From: Sycobia sp. Sy_11
Lineage: Eukaryota > Arthropoda > Insecta > Hymenoptera > Epichrysomallidae
Assembly (NCBI GenBank): GCA_018907035.1
Contig: JACCIC010000003.1
Location: forward strand, 4,290,001 to 4,354,000
Reading direction: 5' to 3'
DNA length: 64,000 bases
Shown here: positions 24,721-36,854 of the stretch, one piece after another
Numbering within the stretch: position 1 is the first letter of the stretch
How the letters are laid out: each line of letters opens with the position of its first letter
Notes under the pieces: generated by a model
Told to the model about the DNA's origin: nothing
Database searches by the model: none
The model's input: the letters and a program-made list of their open reading frames with translations, nothing else
Program-made: the position numbers and the translations under genes

Positions 24721-25115
24721 ACATTTTCCGGCACAGCCACGACGCCCTGCACGGCCCCGTATCTTTAACTCAATGACTTTTTATTCTATTATTTCTTTCG
24801 CATCTCGCTGACGCGATTTCTTTCGTATATAATCTTGCGCTTCCCGTGCATACATATATGCCTTCCATTCTCTGCCCTCTTTAGCTTTTGTTCCGCGCAC
24901 CCTTTTTATCTCCGCTCCTTTCACCCAGCCCCACCTTCCTCGCGCGAGACACGTTTTTCCCCTCGATAAGCCTCTCCGAGATTCTCTATCTCTAAATGTC
25001 TCTTTTGATATTTTCAAAACCTTTCCTCCCTTACATTCTCCCCCCTCCCCCGCCGTTCCTGCCGCGCGCCGAAAGATAATTATCATATTCGTACGTCGGC
25101 TTCTATTGTTGCAGC

Positions 25116-25151
25116 TTTCTCTTCTTCTTCTTCTTCTTCTTCTTCTTCTTT
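25116..25151. repeat. (CTT)n microsatellite
   Basis: About 11 CTT units, the clearest perfect trinucleotide array in the window. Confidence 0.96.
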
Positions 25152-25572
25152 TCGTCCGCGTCTTCCTTTTTCGCGCGAGCGCTACTCGTTTTTCAGCCGA
25201 GAACAGTGGCACGGATACCGGCGAGTTCGGCTGGGCTTCTCATTGGAGCGAAATTTTTTTCTTTATCCTTTCTCACCAACCATCCCGTATTTTTCCACAT
25301 ACAGCTTTGTGCCGCGCGTGTACTTTTCTTCTCTTTTCGATTAGCGTGAAAGTGGATTTTGCGCGACGCGCGCAATACACACCGTTGTCCGCGTCGACCG
25401 GCGCAGCTTGATTTTGCCCTCTGTAAATGCGAATAATCATATATAGCTCGACGACTATACCTCTGCAACGATTGAAATTGCTCGACGTGGCTGCGTGCGC
25501 GTATTTATACGCGAAGGCATTCGGGACTGTTTACTCTTGTCGCGTGCAAAAGGAAGAAAAAGAGAAGAGATC

Positions 25573-25574
<2 letters not shown>

Positions 25575-25607
<33 letters not shown>
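25575..25607. repeat. (GA)n microsatellite
   Basis: About 16 GA units. Confidence 0.96.
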
Positions 25608-25610
<3 letters not shown>

Positions 25611-25680
25611 GTTAAAGCTTCGCTCAAAGGGTATTCTCTTCGTCGTCGAGTGTCCTCTCGGATCGACGCGTGTGTCATGA

Positions 25681-27090
25681 TAATAAAATTGCGCGCCCGC
25701 TCCCTTATGCGCCGTCAGAAACGCGAATCAATACGTCAATTTATGTTTGTTAAGTGAGAGGTGGGCGGGGGTAGGGGGAAGAAGGGGGGGAGAAGAGAAG
25801 CTTTGAGATCATGAAGCGCAGAGAGGGACAATATTGCGGACCATTACTTTTGCCGGGTGAAACGAAATGGTCTATATATATGTATATATTGTCGCAGCGC
25901 GGAAAATCTCGGTTCCTTTATCAAAAAGCGCCTCTCGTAATTTCATCGGAGCTCTTCACCCCTATAACGAAGTTATATCCTGCCAATCAAAAGTGCACAC
26001 GCATACGTGTGTATACGAATATATACATGACAAAAATTAAATCGCGTATTCAAGCGCCAATCGGTCAAAAGCGTTCCTTCGAGATTCCCATGTTTATGTT
26101 TTCCGAATTGGCGAGGATATAAAGAAAAGCGCAATTCTAAATTTGGATTAAATGTATTTTTCTTGCCGCTGATTTCACCATCCCTACCCACCTAATATAG
26201 ACCATCTCACGGTTGCTGTGATTATTTCACATATAAAGTTGCCAGAGGCATAGCGATTGCGACACAGAGAGTACGGCAGATGTATCGCGCTGGCCTCGTA
26301 CAAAATTCGGTAGTATTCGGACGTAAAAACTCTCTCTCTCTCTCTCTCTCTCTTTCCCCCTATAATGGATGAATTGCATTATACGAACCACTTTCCGTCT
26401 CAGATTTACACTTTATTTCAAAAATCCTTGTACTTACGCTCAATAGAAACGAATCATTACTCATCCGATACTTTGACGGATAAGTGACAAACAGGCGCTC
26501 TACTGAAATCTGCCCCCGTCCCCGCGGCTCGTTACTGTAGCCGGGCTCGCCAACCTTACGTTAATCTCGACTATTTCTCAAGTAACTATTTCACTGTTTA
26601 AAAAAAAATGCGCCTAATTCATTGATATTTGTGGACAAAGCTGAGCGAAGCCCAAGAGTAATTCGAGAGCGCTTAGAAATTAATTCTTAAACACACGGAT
26701 TTTTTCCTCAGTCATTGTTTTTAAACTGATTCTTGTCAATACTAATACGTTTCCCAACTACCCAACTACAGAGCTACATTGGTTTTCGAATTTATATTTT
26801 TACTTCATCATCCTATAGGTATAATTATATTCATATTAAATTCATATTTCAGTCATTTAATTCTCATTTATGACAAGTATCATTACTATCATCTCTTCTG
26901 TTACCTGTATTCTAATTTAATATGCTAGTTAATGATAATTTGCAGATTTGGATGTTTATGATGATTATATTCTTAGAGATGTATTATTACTATTGGTTAT
27001 ATTATTTTTTGAACATCGATTTTTTCTTAAAAACGCCATTGAAAGCTAAAAAAACATAATAATTCGACAAAAGCAGCCAAAAATCATCCT
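25681..27090. other. Mixed to AT-rich spacer
   Basis: Starts with a purine-rich G-rich stretch (25756-25800) and becomes AT-rich from about 26560. A short CT array sits at 26330-26353. No supported gene. Confidence 0.55.
26330..26353. repeat. (CT)12 microsatellite
   Basis: Short perfect CT array. Confidence 0.95.
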
Positions 27091-27242
27091 TTTCGATGGC
27101 GAATCGGCATGCGAAATTCGACTATTGGAATCTACCGCCACCTGACCTAGCAAGTTTCTTCCCTTATTGCATGCACTCGACGTGTATCATCTATACATAC
27201 ATATGTGGACGAAGTAGGCGATTCCGAGAGAGGAAGGGAGAG

Positions 27243-27292
<50 letters not shown>

Positions 27293-27500
27293 GAGAGAGG
27301 ATGAGAGAAGGGTACAGGATCGCGAAGTCTCTGTCCCCTTGCTCTCCAGACTTGGCGCTTTATTGCACGATACTCTTAGATTTGTGGAGCGCGCGGGCAC
27401 GAGCGATGTGGCGCGACGACTCGCACCACTGCGCGTACGTATTACTGTATGTGCGCGCACGTGCTGTATTCTCGCGTTCAGGCTTTGTTTGAACCGTGTC
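27091..27500. other. GC-rich island with GA array
   Basis: Moderately GC-rich block with a GA array in its middle and CpG-rich 3' end. Overlapping frames are repeat or composition artefacts. Confidence 0.4.
27247..27289. repeat. (GA)n microsatellite
   Basis: About 21 GA units with purine-rich flanks to 27310. Confidence 0.96.
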
Positions 27501-27512
27501 CCATACGTATAA

Positions 27513-27514
<2 letters not shown>

Positions 27515-27554
<40 letters not shown>
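27515..27554. repeat. (TA)20 microsatellite
   Basis: Perfect TA array, followed by ACATATGCA. Confidence 0.97.
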
Positions 27555-27556
<2 letters not shown>

Positions 27557-27560
<4 letters not shown>

Positions 27561-28110
27561 GCACTTCGCTAATGCAGTTTCTAAAGTTACCCTGGCTAAT
27601 CTATTTGTTTGCCAATTGCTTTTGATAAATTATCGCACCCCGTACTATTCCGTAATATCGTTGCCATTTCGTTAAAATTGCATAAGGTGAACGCGAAGAC
27701 CTCGATATAAAGTACGTTTCATTATTCGTATCATTTAATAGAGGACGCGCGTCTCGTGCGTATCTTTAATAACGTGAAAATATTAAAAGATCGATAGAAG
27801 CTCATAGTAAATAATAAGCCAAGCGCATCCGCCGCGTGATATACGCGTAAAATAATTGCCATCGTGGATTATTACGTCCTAAAATTAACGGATTCGTTAT
27901 GAAAAAGTGAAATAAGCACGAGGCCAACAATGGGCTAATTTATGCTACTCCGTTTTTCTTCCCACCCGTTTACCGAGCGCAGGTGATAACGGAAAACGTT
28001 TTCGCTTTGGCGCTAGACGGACGACATATTAGTCGATTCCGTGCCGTTCGTTTTTTTTATGAGCCCCCTCGCCCCGACCGTGGACGTGCCCAAAATAAAA
28101 TTATCGAATT
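27557..28110. other. Mixed non-coding segment
   Basis: Moderate GC with several homeodomain-like AT cores. No array or gene. It resembles conserved non-coding sequence in composition, which I cannot test. Confidence 0.35.
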
Positions 28111-29105
28111 TCAGCCAATACTTTTTTACGAGTCTAATAAACGAGTTTTTTGTTCCGAACGAATAAAAGTAAAAAAACAAATGAAAGCAAAAGAAATTGA
28201 AAAAAAGGCAATGTTTATAGATCTTCGTTATAGTTATTATAATTTTAATACAAACAAAAAACGTTTTTAAATAAATCGTTTTTATTACTACGAATGTACG
28301 TCGATAACGAATGATATACAATATTGCATATATGATTTTTATAAATTCAAAAGTATAGAGTGCATAAATATTTATAACAAGAAGCTCGAAAGAATGATTT
28401 ACTATAAAAAACACGAATTTAAAAAACCTCGAAAATAATATTGTACTGGCAATATTGTAAAATCAATGTTCTCATAAAATAATCATACTAATATTTTCTA
28501 ATTAAAATTATTACAGCTTGAGTTTTTCAATTTCAGAAGATTATTATTATTAGTGTATATAGTATTATTAGTATTATAGTAGTGTTATTAGAGTTATAAG
28601 TAAGCTACTATTTACGAAAACAAATTAGAAGAAGGATGTGACAGAACATATATAATATAATATTAATTTAGTTGAAAAAAATTTTTGTTTCATTCCTAAT
28701 TATACTTTTATATACACTAGCAAATTCAATCTATACTATTATCTTTATATGTACATGTAATTTGTAATTTGGCAATTGATAATATTTATTTCTTATTCTA
28801 TTACATTAAAATTTATTAGTATAGGACTACCGAATAATCATTAAATTCTTAATAACAATTAACTGTGAAATGTCGAAACATATAACTACTAATAATTATA
28901 TCAAAATAGATGGTATGAAAAAAAAAAAAAGATTCATGGTATTAAGAAGAAAGAACTATTTCTCAGCTCGACTCGATGCTTAGCTCTTTCAGAGCGAGTA
29001 TAATATACTACTAATTCACAGTGAATAAATATGGATAATTTTAAATGCGTCCGTAAAAATATTTTTCCCCGCAAATATATACGATGAGATATATGTATAT
29101 GTGCA
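28111..29105. other. AT-rich spacer
   Basis: Strongly AT-rich with TATTATTAG-type local repetition near 28543-28600. No supported gene. The 133-codon minus-strand frame (28013-28414) is Phe/Ile/Tyr-rich, as expected from AT-rich DNA. Confidence 0.6.
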
Positions 29106-29312
29106 TAATAATCAACGGGCCGTCCGCGCGCCAAGCGCTAAAATTTTAATACAATCCATTAAATCTAGCTCGACGCCCGTGCGCCCCCGTCGCACCTCCG
29201 GGCGCACGGGCGTAAACTTAATTTTCCGCACTTACACACGTGGGCTCCCGAATAAATCCATAATCCACCGGCACATCTTCTATATATACTCGACGAATCC
29301 CCCCCTCGCTCA

Positions 29313-29334
29313 CTCTCTCTCTCTCTCTCTCTCT
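29313..29334. repeat. (CT)11 microsatellite
   Basis: Perfect CT array, 150 bp upstream of the complementary GA array at 29484-29529. Confidence 0.95.
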
Positions 29335-29479
29335 CGCTTCCGTATGTGCACTCGTGAATGTGCGCGGGCGCGTCGTCGCGACGAACAGAATAGGTAGACG
29401 AAACGAAGAAAGTGCGTGGGATAAAGGTAGTGAGCTGTCGGAAGAGAGCAACGAGACGGAAAGAGAAAAAGAGAGATGG

Positions 29480-29483
<4 letters not shown>

Positions 29484-29529
<46 letters not shown>
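29484..29529. repeat. (GA)23 microsatellite
   Basis: Perfect GA array, inverted partner of 29313-29334. Confidence 0.97.
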
Positions 29530-29531
<2 letters not shown>

Positions 29532-30274
29532 CGGAAGACGGAAGAAGGAAGCAGGTGGAGGATCGATATATATACATATATACCGACGCGAGATTAGTAT
29601 GTTTTATGATTGAAGCAGACGGTGCGCGGATGTCTTTTCTCGATACAGGAACAGTCGAGTTTCCTCTAGATCGCGCCGCCGCGGCGCGATGACGCCGACT
29701 GTCGTTGAAAAAGCACATGCAACAACAATCGAGGACGAGATTAAGGGAAAGTCTTGTACGGGCTACATAATTTACCCATTGGCGACGTAAATTTAGCTCA
29801 TCGGAAATCGATCTTTCTGTTGAGGCAAAATTTGCGGATTTTACAGATTCATGATTTTGTATTAATTAACGATGAAAATCAAATTATCAAACATATTTAT
29901 CTTACAGTCTTCATACAATGATCTACTAATATAATGACAATCAAACTATTTTTGTTTATATTCACCCCCGTAGAATCTGAAATGGAAATTACCATTGAAA
30001 ATAATAATTTAAAAATTTCAATTGTTCACTTCATAAATAACAATAAGATAAGAAACAATTTAAAATTAAAAGCTAACATTTATATATTCTTTTTATTTTG
30101 AAAATATAAATATTTTAGAGCAGGATGTTAAAAGTCGATTTTAGAATATGCTTCAAGTATTAATATTTTGAAAAATCATAATAGTCTAAATTTAATGTTA
30201 GAATCAAGTAAATTGGATAACACTTATAATTCTTTAATCATACAAAATTATGTATTAAGATGAAATTTTGTTTT

Positions 30275-30376
30275 ACATTTAAAGCCAAGTGGGATAGAAG
30301 TTCTATAAATATGATATAAATTATGTTCTGCATTTAAAGTACAGTGGGTTGGAGATACTATAAATATTATATAAAT
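30275..30376 (+). repeat. Diverged direct duplication, 55-bp period
   Basis: 30275-30321 and 30330-30376 align without gaps and match at 38 of 47 positions. They share CATTTAAAG, AGTGGG and ATAAATAT blocks. The divergence points to an old duplication. It lies about 55 bp upstream of the ribozyme-like motif, so it may be part of the same element. Confidence 0.8.
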
Positions 30377-30431
30377 CTTTTAGTGGAGATGCATTATATA
30401 TAGAATGACGGGTTTTTATTTTAGTTTAGTA

Positions 30432-30466
30432 TCCGAAGATGAGCCGGAGCAGATCGAAACGTCGGA
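30432..30466 (+). mobile_element. Hammerhead-like motif, candidate retroelement remnant
   Basis: The segment reads CCGAAGATG, 15 bases, then CGAAACGTCGG. It is closed by a perfect 5-bp stem TCCGA (30432-30436) / TCGGA (30462-30466), with a possible short GAT/ATC stem inside. It resembles the core of hammerhead ribozymes (CUGANGA ... GAAA), a motif known from the repeats of Penelope-like retroelements. One conserved core position differs here (C where U is expected), so activity is doubtful. No reverse-transcriptase remnant is visible nearby. Confidence 0.4.
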
Positions 30467-30496
30467 CAAAATCGATGTTAAATTTAGTTGAGGGCA

Positions 30497-30517
30497 GTCA
30501 GTTTGTCCTTTACTGAC
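30497..30517 (+). repeat. Small hairpin downstream of the ribozyme-like motif
   Basis: GTCAGT (30497-30502) pairs with ACTGAC (30512-30517) across a 9-base pyrimidine-rich loop. The proximity (31 bases after the motif) suggests it is part of the same element. Confidence 0.6.
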
Positions 30518-31119
30518 ATAATATATAGACTAATTTATTTTATTTTGATTTTTAATTTATATTGTGAATTATTATTTTTAGTAGTAATTTAGATTTCAAA
30601 TTTTACGGAGGTGAATATATACAAGGACACTGTGACTGTCATTGTAGAAGTAATCGATAAAAATATTTGTTCTTAAAAAATTCACACAGACAGTATTCCT
30701 TTGTGAAACTCGATTTCCTTCCCTTTTTTAAATAACAATTACTCACATTCTGATTTCTAGAGTATGAAAAGAAACGTGATTGACAATGCATTCGAAGCAG
30801 CGTTTATTTGACTGAACGTGCGATGCTTTATGTGAATTAATTTTCAAAAAAACTTTGACAATGACGGATAATAAATGATAATATTAGAAGACACATATCT
30901 CAAAAACTAAATGTTCCTTTTATGATAATAAAAAAGCCATAAATTCATGGAAATCTGATCATTATAGTTTATAAGATTGAATAGCAATATTAATATCATA
31001 TGCTTGAAGATTAATTGCCTTCTCTGAAAATTTTAAGAATCCCCAAATTTCATCAGAAATCCATGCTCAAATTCCGCAAGCCTTCCAAAATCCCAGATCT
31101 AAGCAGATCTCAAGTTTTT

Positions 31120-31179
31120 ACGGTTGACGAAGCTGTTCTAGAATCTTCGTCGAGCCGCGAAATTTTTTTTTTTTAACAG
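31120..31179 (+). other. Hairpin followed by splice-acceptor-like tract
   Basis: GACGAAG (31126-31132) pairs with CTTCGTC (31145-31151), with a TTCTAGAA palindrome in the loop and partial extension by CGG/CCG. A run of 12 T then leads to AACAG, so 31163-31179 matches a strong 3' splice site on the plus strand. No exon with coding character follows, so it may be a cryptic site or lead into a non-coding exon. Confidence 0.35.
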
Positions 31180-31312
31180 GTCCATATGTTCAATGCAGCA
31201 TAATTCTAGTGCGGAAAATATGGAATCTACATTTTCGACGAGCCGTATGATCGCTTCAAAACGACGCTGGAGAAAAATTACATTGGCACGCGAGTGAGCC
31301 ACCGGAAAAGTA

Positions 31313-31354
<42 letters not shown>

Positions 31355-31760
31355 CGCGCAATATATTTAAGAGAGCGGTGCGCATGGGCTAAAGCATCCG
31401 CGGGTATGATGATTGCATAAATTTACGAGTCCTCTGGAAATTCTCGTCTGTTTCTCGCTATCTCGCGAGCTAAGCCGGCATATAGGAGGAGAAAAGCTGA
31501 GGAGAAATTCAAATTGAGGGTTTAATATTTATCGCGGGGCAATCTCTGTCTCGCTCTCGCACTCTCCCCCCACTAGCCCCCCTCTCTCTCACACACACTA
31601 TCTCTCTTCCTCTTCGTCTCGGTTCCACGTAAAAGTGAGCTCCGAAAACTGTTTTCGTACCATAGTCGGTTCACAAGTTACGAGCCGAGGGGTAATGAGA
31701 AAAATCCGAGTTTGCGTCTCGTAAATTGATATGCGTTTCGATTAAAGGAGAAATTGCGGG
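31180..31760. other. GC-rich island
   Basis: Moderately GC-rich island with a TA array at 31314-31355 and pyrimidine-rich sequence at 31550-31620. No domain-bearing frame. Confidence 0.4.
31314..31355. repeat. (TA)n microsatellite
   Basis: TA array with one TG interruption near its 3' end. Confidence 0.95.
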
Positions 31761-32630
31761 CGTAGGCATGAATATTGTTCGTTTGGATGAAATTCTATTT
31801 GCACGAGATATGACGTAGAAGGGCTTAAGGGGGGAAGGGGTGGATTAAACAAATTTTATAGTCAACTGTTGTGAATTAAATTATCGCGCAAATGCATTCA
31901 AATCTGTTATGTCAAGCAATTAATTAAAAATTATTGTGAATGGTTAATTAACGATGTTAAATTGATAATTTTATTTATCTATCGTTTAAAGGAAGATGAA
32001 TTTTAATTAAAATGGACTCTTATTCTTAATTAAGAATTTAAGAATTTTATAAAAAAAAAATTATACTTAAATAATTAAGATTTTTTTCTTAATTATTCTT
32101 AATAGATTCTTAATTTATCCATATTGTTAACAAATCACTGATTAAATAAATGACCTTATTCTAATGACTGCTCTATATATAGAATTCACGCAGCAACCCA
32201 TAGCCATTTTTTTAAATGCTTTCAATTGTATTTCCATTACATTCAATTGAATTTTAATACATTCAATAATATGTTTTTTTTTCTCGTAAGATGCCTAGTA
32301 AACGTTTGATGTAATGCATGGGCATCCGATAAACGGAGATCATCCAGGTGAAAGGAGAGCTTGCGATATCAGTTAACCTTTCGTACTGATTCCATTATGG
32401 ACAGTTCTCATCCATATTCTCATCCATCGCACGCTTGCTTTATGATATATTGTTTTGTTTGGCAAAAAGATTCTTCCTTATTGAAATAAAAAAAAAAAAA
32501 AATTAAATCGAGGTTTTTCAAATCTAGCTCTGTTAAGTGCCGATAACGCTGGTTTAATCGTAACTCGCGCATAACCGTATAGTAACATAAAGAGCATTAT
32601 AAAAATTTTTACAAGATTATACAAATTTAT
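31761..32630. other. AT-rich spacer
   Basis: Strongly AT-rich. The word CTTAATT and its complement recur around 32020-32115. No gene. Confidence 0.6.
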
Positions 32631-33100
32631 GCAAGGTTTTTCAGCGATTGCCGAACCGTATACAAAATGCGCGATCGCGCTGATTCCGTCGAGGCTTCGA
32701 TACCGACACAAATATCTTTATTCAACTTTTTTACTCCGTTTATCCGCCGTCGGTATCTATATAAATTCCTTTATCTGTATAAATACGTATTTACATTATA
32801 CGTTATTTCTCCCACGATGACGCTAAATACGCGGGCGGCGGTTAAAATTGCGTTCAGCCCCCCCCCCTGGAAGTAGCGGAAGAAGAGGGGAGATACCAAG
32901 CTCCGCTATACTTGCTTAGCTTCGAGTCCGTTATCGATATTATACAGGCAGTACCGCCTCGTCTCGCCTTCTCCCATCGGTTCGAAATCGGCTAACTACC
33001 GATTATTTCGGAAGCCAATGGCAGATTTAGCCCCTTTATTGTACGATTCCTTTATGCAGGGCGCTTTATAGATTGTAGACCTTATATATATATATATAGA
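32631..33100. other. Mixed island
   Basis: Moderate GC with C10 at 32858-32867. Short frames have no domain. Possibly conserved non-coding sequence. Confidence 0.35.
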
Positions 33101-33359
33101 TTGAAGACACTTTAACATGCCCCGGACAAAAGACCCGGACGAAGTTAAAGATTGCTTTGAACGTTAGAACATTTGCCATTGTAGCTGTTGATGAGCCATA
33201 CGCGAATTGATTCGACTCTGCAGCAGTTATTAGAGATTTGAATTTCCGAATTCGCTGGGAATACTTTTTTTCAGAAATGTTCAAAAGTCTGTATTATTTT
33301 TGAATAGAATATTAATAATTTGTCGTTGTACAGAGGCTGCTTCTAAATGGTGTGATTTG

Positions 33360-33361
<2 letters not shown>

Positions 33362-33448
<87 letters not shown>
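33362..33448. repeat. (CA)n(TA)n compound microsatellite
   Basis: About 33 CA units followed by about 10 TA units, in the same CA-then-TA order as the other compound arrays. Confidence 0.97.
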
Positions 33449-34184
33449 AATATATACATAAATTTACTAATCATTTATTTTCGTCTATGTATTTACAATA
33501 ATTTATAAATGGTAAATTAAATTGAAATATGCACGTACATTGGTAGTCGAACATCGACGTAGATGCCCCGACAAATGATCGACAAAATTCACGATATGGG
33601 GCTCACTCACTGAAGAATCAAGGAATCAATCATGAACACATCGCAAGATGGGTTTTGCATTCCATTTGCGCTAAGAATAAACCGTCTGATCATTTTTCAA
33701 GCTCTTTTGAAGCGCATGCGTCGTAAATTGCAAAAGAAAAATTAGGTACGTTTGTAGTCAGAAAAGGAAAGATCGTTGAGAAAAGTGGATTGTTAAAAAC
33801 AAACAGGTTCCAATCAAGACCTACGCGATAGAACGAGCTTTTAAAGTTATTCTATTATAGTAAATGTATCTTAGGATGCACGTAATATTATCATTACGGA
33901 TTAATTTCGAAAATGGACAAATAGCCACTAAATAGTATTACGGTTAAAATAGTATGCCAAAAATTTCTTGTCTATCTTTTTATCTTTTTTTTTACTACTT
34001 AATGACCTGACATAAAAATTTTACAAAAAGCAAAAAGAAAGTACACGGATAATCGAGCATGTATTTTGCATAACGACTGTTGACCTATCATTCGCACATA
34101 CTAGTACATCAGTAGAAAGCTCGCATAGCCGCATCAAATCGATATTCGTTAATTCGCCGTTAGGTTTCAACTGACGAGCATCTT

Positions 34185-34201
34185 CGTTGCCCTCCGCAAC
34201 G
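34185..34201. repeat. Compact hairpin
   Basis: CGTTGC and GCAACG are perfectly complementary around a CCTCC loop, a stable 6-bp stem. Confidence 0.7.
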
Positions 34202-34667
34202 AGATAGCCTAAGCGAATGACTACAAATCCTGAAATGTGAGGAAAACAGGCGATTGCAATTTTGTATAATAAAAAATTTTATGTGTGAATCGAAAGGGAT
34301 TTTATTTGCATGTAAAATCTTTCAACAAAATTTATGCATTTATCGTTATAATCTCCACTGTCTCTGGCGCTGAGCGGGTTTGTGCGAAATTTTGACAATC
34401 TTTGAAAAAACGAGATTACAAAGCGAAACTCGAAGCCCAGCAATTATTTCGCTTCTGAAATTGATTCTTTCACGATTAAACATGGCTCGAATAAGTAAAT
34501 CGTGATAATTACAAACACCTGCATTGTCCCCGAATATTGTTGCAATTTTGTATACCTTCTTCGAGGAAAGATCAGCATCGATGTTTCATAATACTGCGCT
34601 GAAGTGAACATGGAAATGGAAATGCCGAAATTCAATTCAACGAAACTTTAAAGCATCAGACTGAGAA

Positions 34668-34691
34668 TCGTGCAATATACATATTGCACGA
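34668..34691. repeat. Perfect 11-bp inverted repeat
   Basis: TCGTGCAATAT (34668-34678) and ATATTGCACGA (34681-34691) are perfect reverse complements separated by AC. Possible dimeric protein-binding site or cruciform. Confidence 0.85.
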
Positions 34692-35130
34692 ATAAGCTTA
34701 AAAATTAATGCTTAAATAATAATATGACAATTGAAATGAGGCTAAGAGCACTTTGATATTATATTAAAAAAAAACTCGAGTATTGTTTTGAGACGCTTGC
34801 AATATCGATCTCCGCGAACTGATTGAAAAATTTGGTTAAGCAGGCTGCTGGAATATTCGGGTAATTCCAAGAAATTGAAATGCTCGAACAGTATGTATAT
34901 CTTTTGAATTTCTGCGTTAAAAATTCACGGAAGATGGAAAATATTTAATGTTCGAGGCATAATATTATCATTTGTTGTAATAATCGTTCGTATAATGTTT
35001 TCAAAATTGAGACTTTGAAAATTTCTTCTAATACTAAGACATCTAATCAGTTTCTCTGAAACCATCATAGGATTCCATCAACTGTCTTCCTAGCACTTCT
35101 TCAACCCTATAAGGAATTATAATTAAATAA

Positions 35131-35546
35131 AACGAGCTGCGCCTTCCTCCCCGCCTCTCCATTCCAATCCCGAGTCCCTGACGAAAATTCATCAAAGTTA
35201 AATGCATCTTCCTCTCCGCGTCCTATCATCTTATTTCCAAGCACGCGACATTATTGCCTTCTTAGCGGAAGCCCCAGCAACACGTGATCGGCCGTTCTCC
35301 CGGCTTGTTTGTTCGATTAAAGAGCAGAGCGAGTAAGTACTTAGCTCGATTTGCGCGCCCGAGGCGGAGGAGATAGAGATAGAGGGAGAAAGGGAGGGAA
35401 CTGTAGTGGTCCAAAGTTTTTGGGAGGGGGAGTACTAATCTTGATTGAATCTCCGCGCGCCTGTGGATCTGAGAGGTCTGATGATTCGACCGGAAAAACT
35501 TTCGTTATTGAATGAACTTTGAGAGTGCGGAGGAGCGCGAGAGGCA

Positions 35547-35549
<3 letters not shown>
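35131..35549. other. Mixed-GC segment
   Basis: Moderate-GC, partly purine-rich segment leading into the GA array. No gene seen. Confidence 0.45.

Positions 35550-35589
<40 letters not shown>
35550..35589. repeat. (GA)n microsatellite
   Basis: About 20 GA units. Confidence 0.97.
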
Positions 35590-35592
<3 letters not shown>

Positions 35593-36797
35593 TATGAGAC
35601 TTTAGGGTGGTGGCCTAGTATGCCCAAAATCGACTTATTAAATTTAAAAAGTTGCTCGTAGAGACTTGGTAATTTATTTTTTTTTGGTATTTTATAAATA
35701 GATTCGATTTTATAAATAAATTTTGTAAATAAATTCGATATTGCAAGTGCTTTATGAAAATATAAATACTGTATTAAATTATTACGAAATTTATATAGAA
35801 ATGTTTGAGATGTGTATGAAATATCTAGGTTAAATAATTGAGATTTTCTTTTGCGTTACTTATCTTTCAAAAACTCTAAAACGTACTTGTTTCATTACAG
35901 AAAGAAAATATAATACTTTGCAAGGAGGGCTTTGATTTTCAATTATAGAATGTTGAAAACTTTAATTATTAGTAATGGAATAGCATTTCATAAGATCAAA
36001 AGCCTCATAGCTACAATAAAGCAATGGTTTACTGCTTTGAGAGACGTATTATAAATCATATAATAAATGTATATCTCAAGAAAAATCAATTTATCGAAAG
36101 CGTAGAGCTATATATAATTACAGTTATATGGTTACGAAAAGTAGGTCTGGTTCTCAATATTTTTTTGAAACTAGAATATGACCTATATAAATAAGTCTGT
36201 AAAATATAACATTTTTCTTTTTTGAAAGAAAGTATTGGGAAATTCCCGTCATGACACGGATACATCATGTAGCTTAGCTATATATAATCATTCATTCCTT
36301 TTTAAAGAACAGACCAGTGCATTCCCAGAAGATTTTGCTGATTAATTTTACATATTCATATCACTGTGAACGTAGTAATAATAAATAAATATAACCATGC
36401 CAAGTAGTTCCATTATATTTCTCTATTCGAGCATAGGAACCTCGCTAATATCAAATAATTAAATTATTTCGCACGAGGATACTCCAAATTTACAACTCGA
36501 TTATCGATATTTAAGAAAAACCTTAAAATTTTCAATTACTGAAGCCTTGATATAATAGTACAAGAGTAATTAATTCTAAATTTTCATTTGTCTCACGTTA
36601 TTTCAAGAAATTTCTAGGGAGATTACGCTATATTATAAAATTAAGTGTTTTTTTTTGTTTACAAAGCTAATTAAATAAAAAGTTGTAGATACGAGCTGGG
36701 GGCTTTGCCTATTTTTGTAGCGAACCTAGGCCTTTCTCGTGATATTTCTTCTCGTACTGTTTTCACGAGAGATGTGCGGTTTTTTCTTTATTTCCTT

Positions 36798-36800
<3 letters not shown>
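35590..36800. other. AT-rich spacer
   Basis: AT-rich with no supported gene or array. Confidence 0.6.

Positions 36801-36851
<51 letters not shown>
36801..36851. repeat. (CT)25 microsatellite
   Basis: Perfect CT array of about 25 units. Confidence 0.97.

Positions 36852-36854
<3 letters not shown>

Larger units (their letters stand above)
24721..25680. other. GC-rich to mixed island with CTT and GA arrays
   Basis: Mixed composition with pyrimidine-rich stretches on the plus strand, a CTT array at 25116-25151 and a GA array at 25575-25607. The 143-codon minus-strand frame is very Arg/Lys-rich because of the GAA repeat and purine-rich sequence, and I do not accept it as a gene. Confidence 0.4.
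29106..29710. other. GC-rich island with inverted CT/GA pair
   Basis: CpG-rich island holding a CT array at 29313-29334 and a GA array at 29484-29529, which are inverted relative to each other. The 166-codon minus-strand frame is mostly Ser-Leu repeat. Confidence 0.45.
29711..31119. other. AT-rich region with retroelement-like remnant
   Basis: AT-rich and free of supported genes. It contains a diverged 55-bp-period duplication (30275-30376), a hammerhead-like motif (30432-30466) and a small hairpin (30497-30517), which together may be a decayed element of about 250 bp. Confidence 0.5.
33449..35130. other. AT-rich spacer with short palindromes
   Basis: Mixed to AT-rich with no recognisable gene or transposase fragment. 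Structured elements are the hairpin at 34185-34201 and the inverted repeat at 34668-34691. Confidence 0.55.

Noticed and set aside
24781..25212. Arg/Lys-rich 143-codon minus-strand frame
   Set aside because: Its basic run is the translation of the GAA strand of the CTT array, and the rest has no domain.
33449..35130. Possible transposase remnant in the AT-rich stretch after the CA-TA array
   Set aside because: No catalytic motif, long frame or terminal inverted repeat could be recognised.
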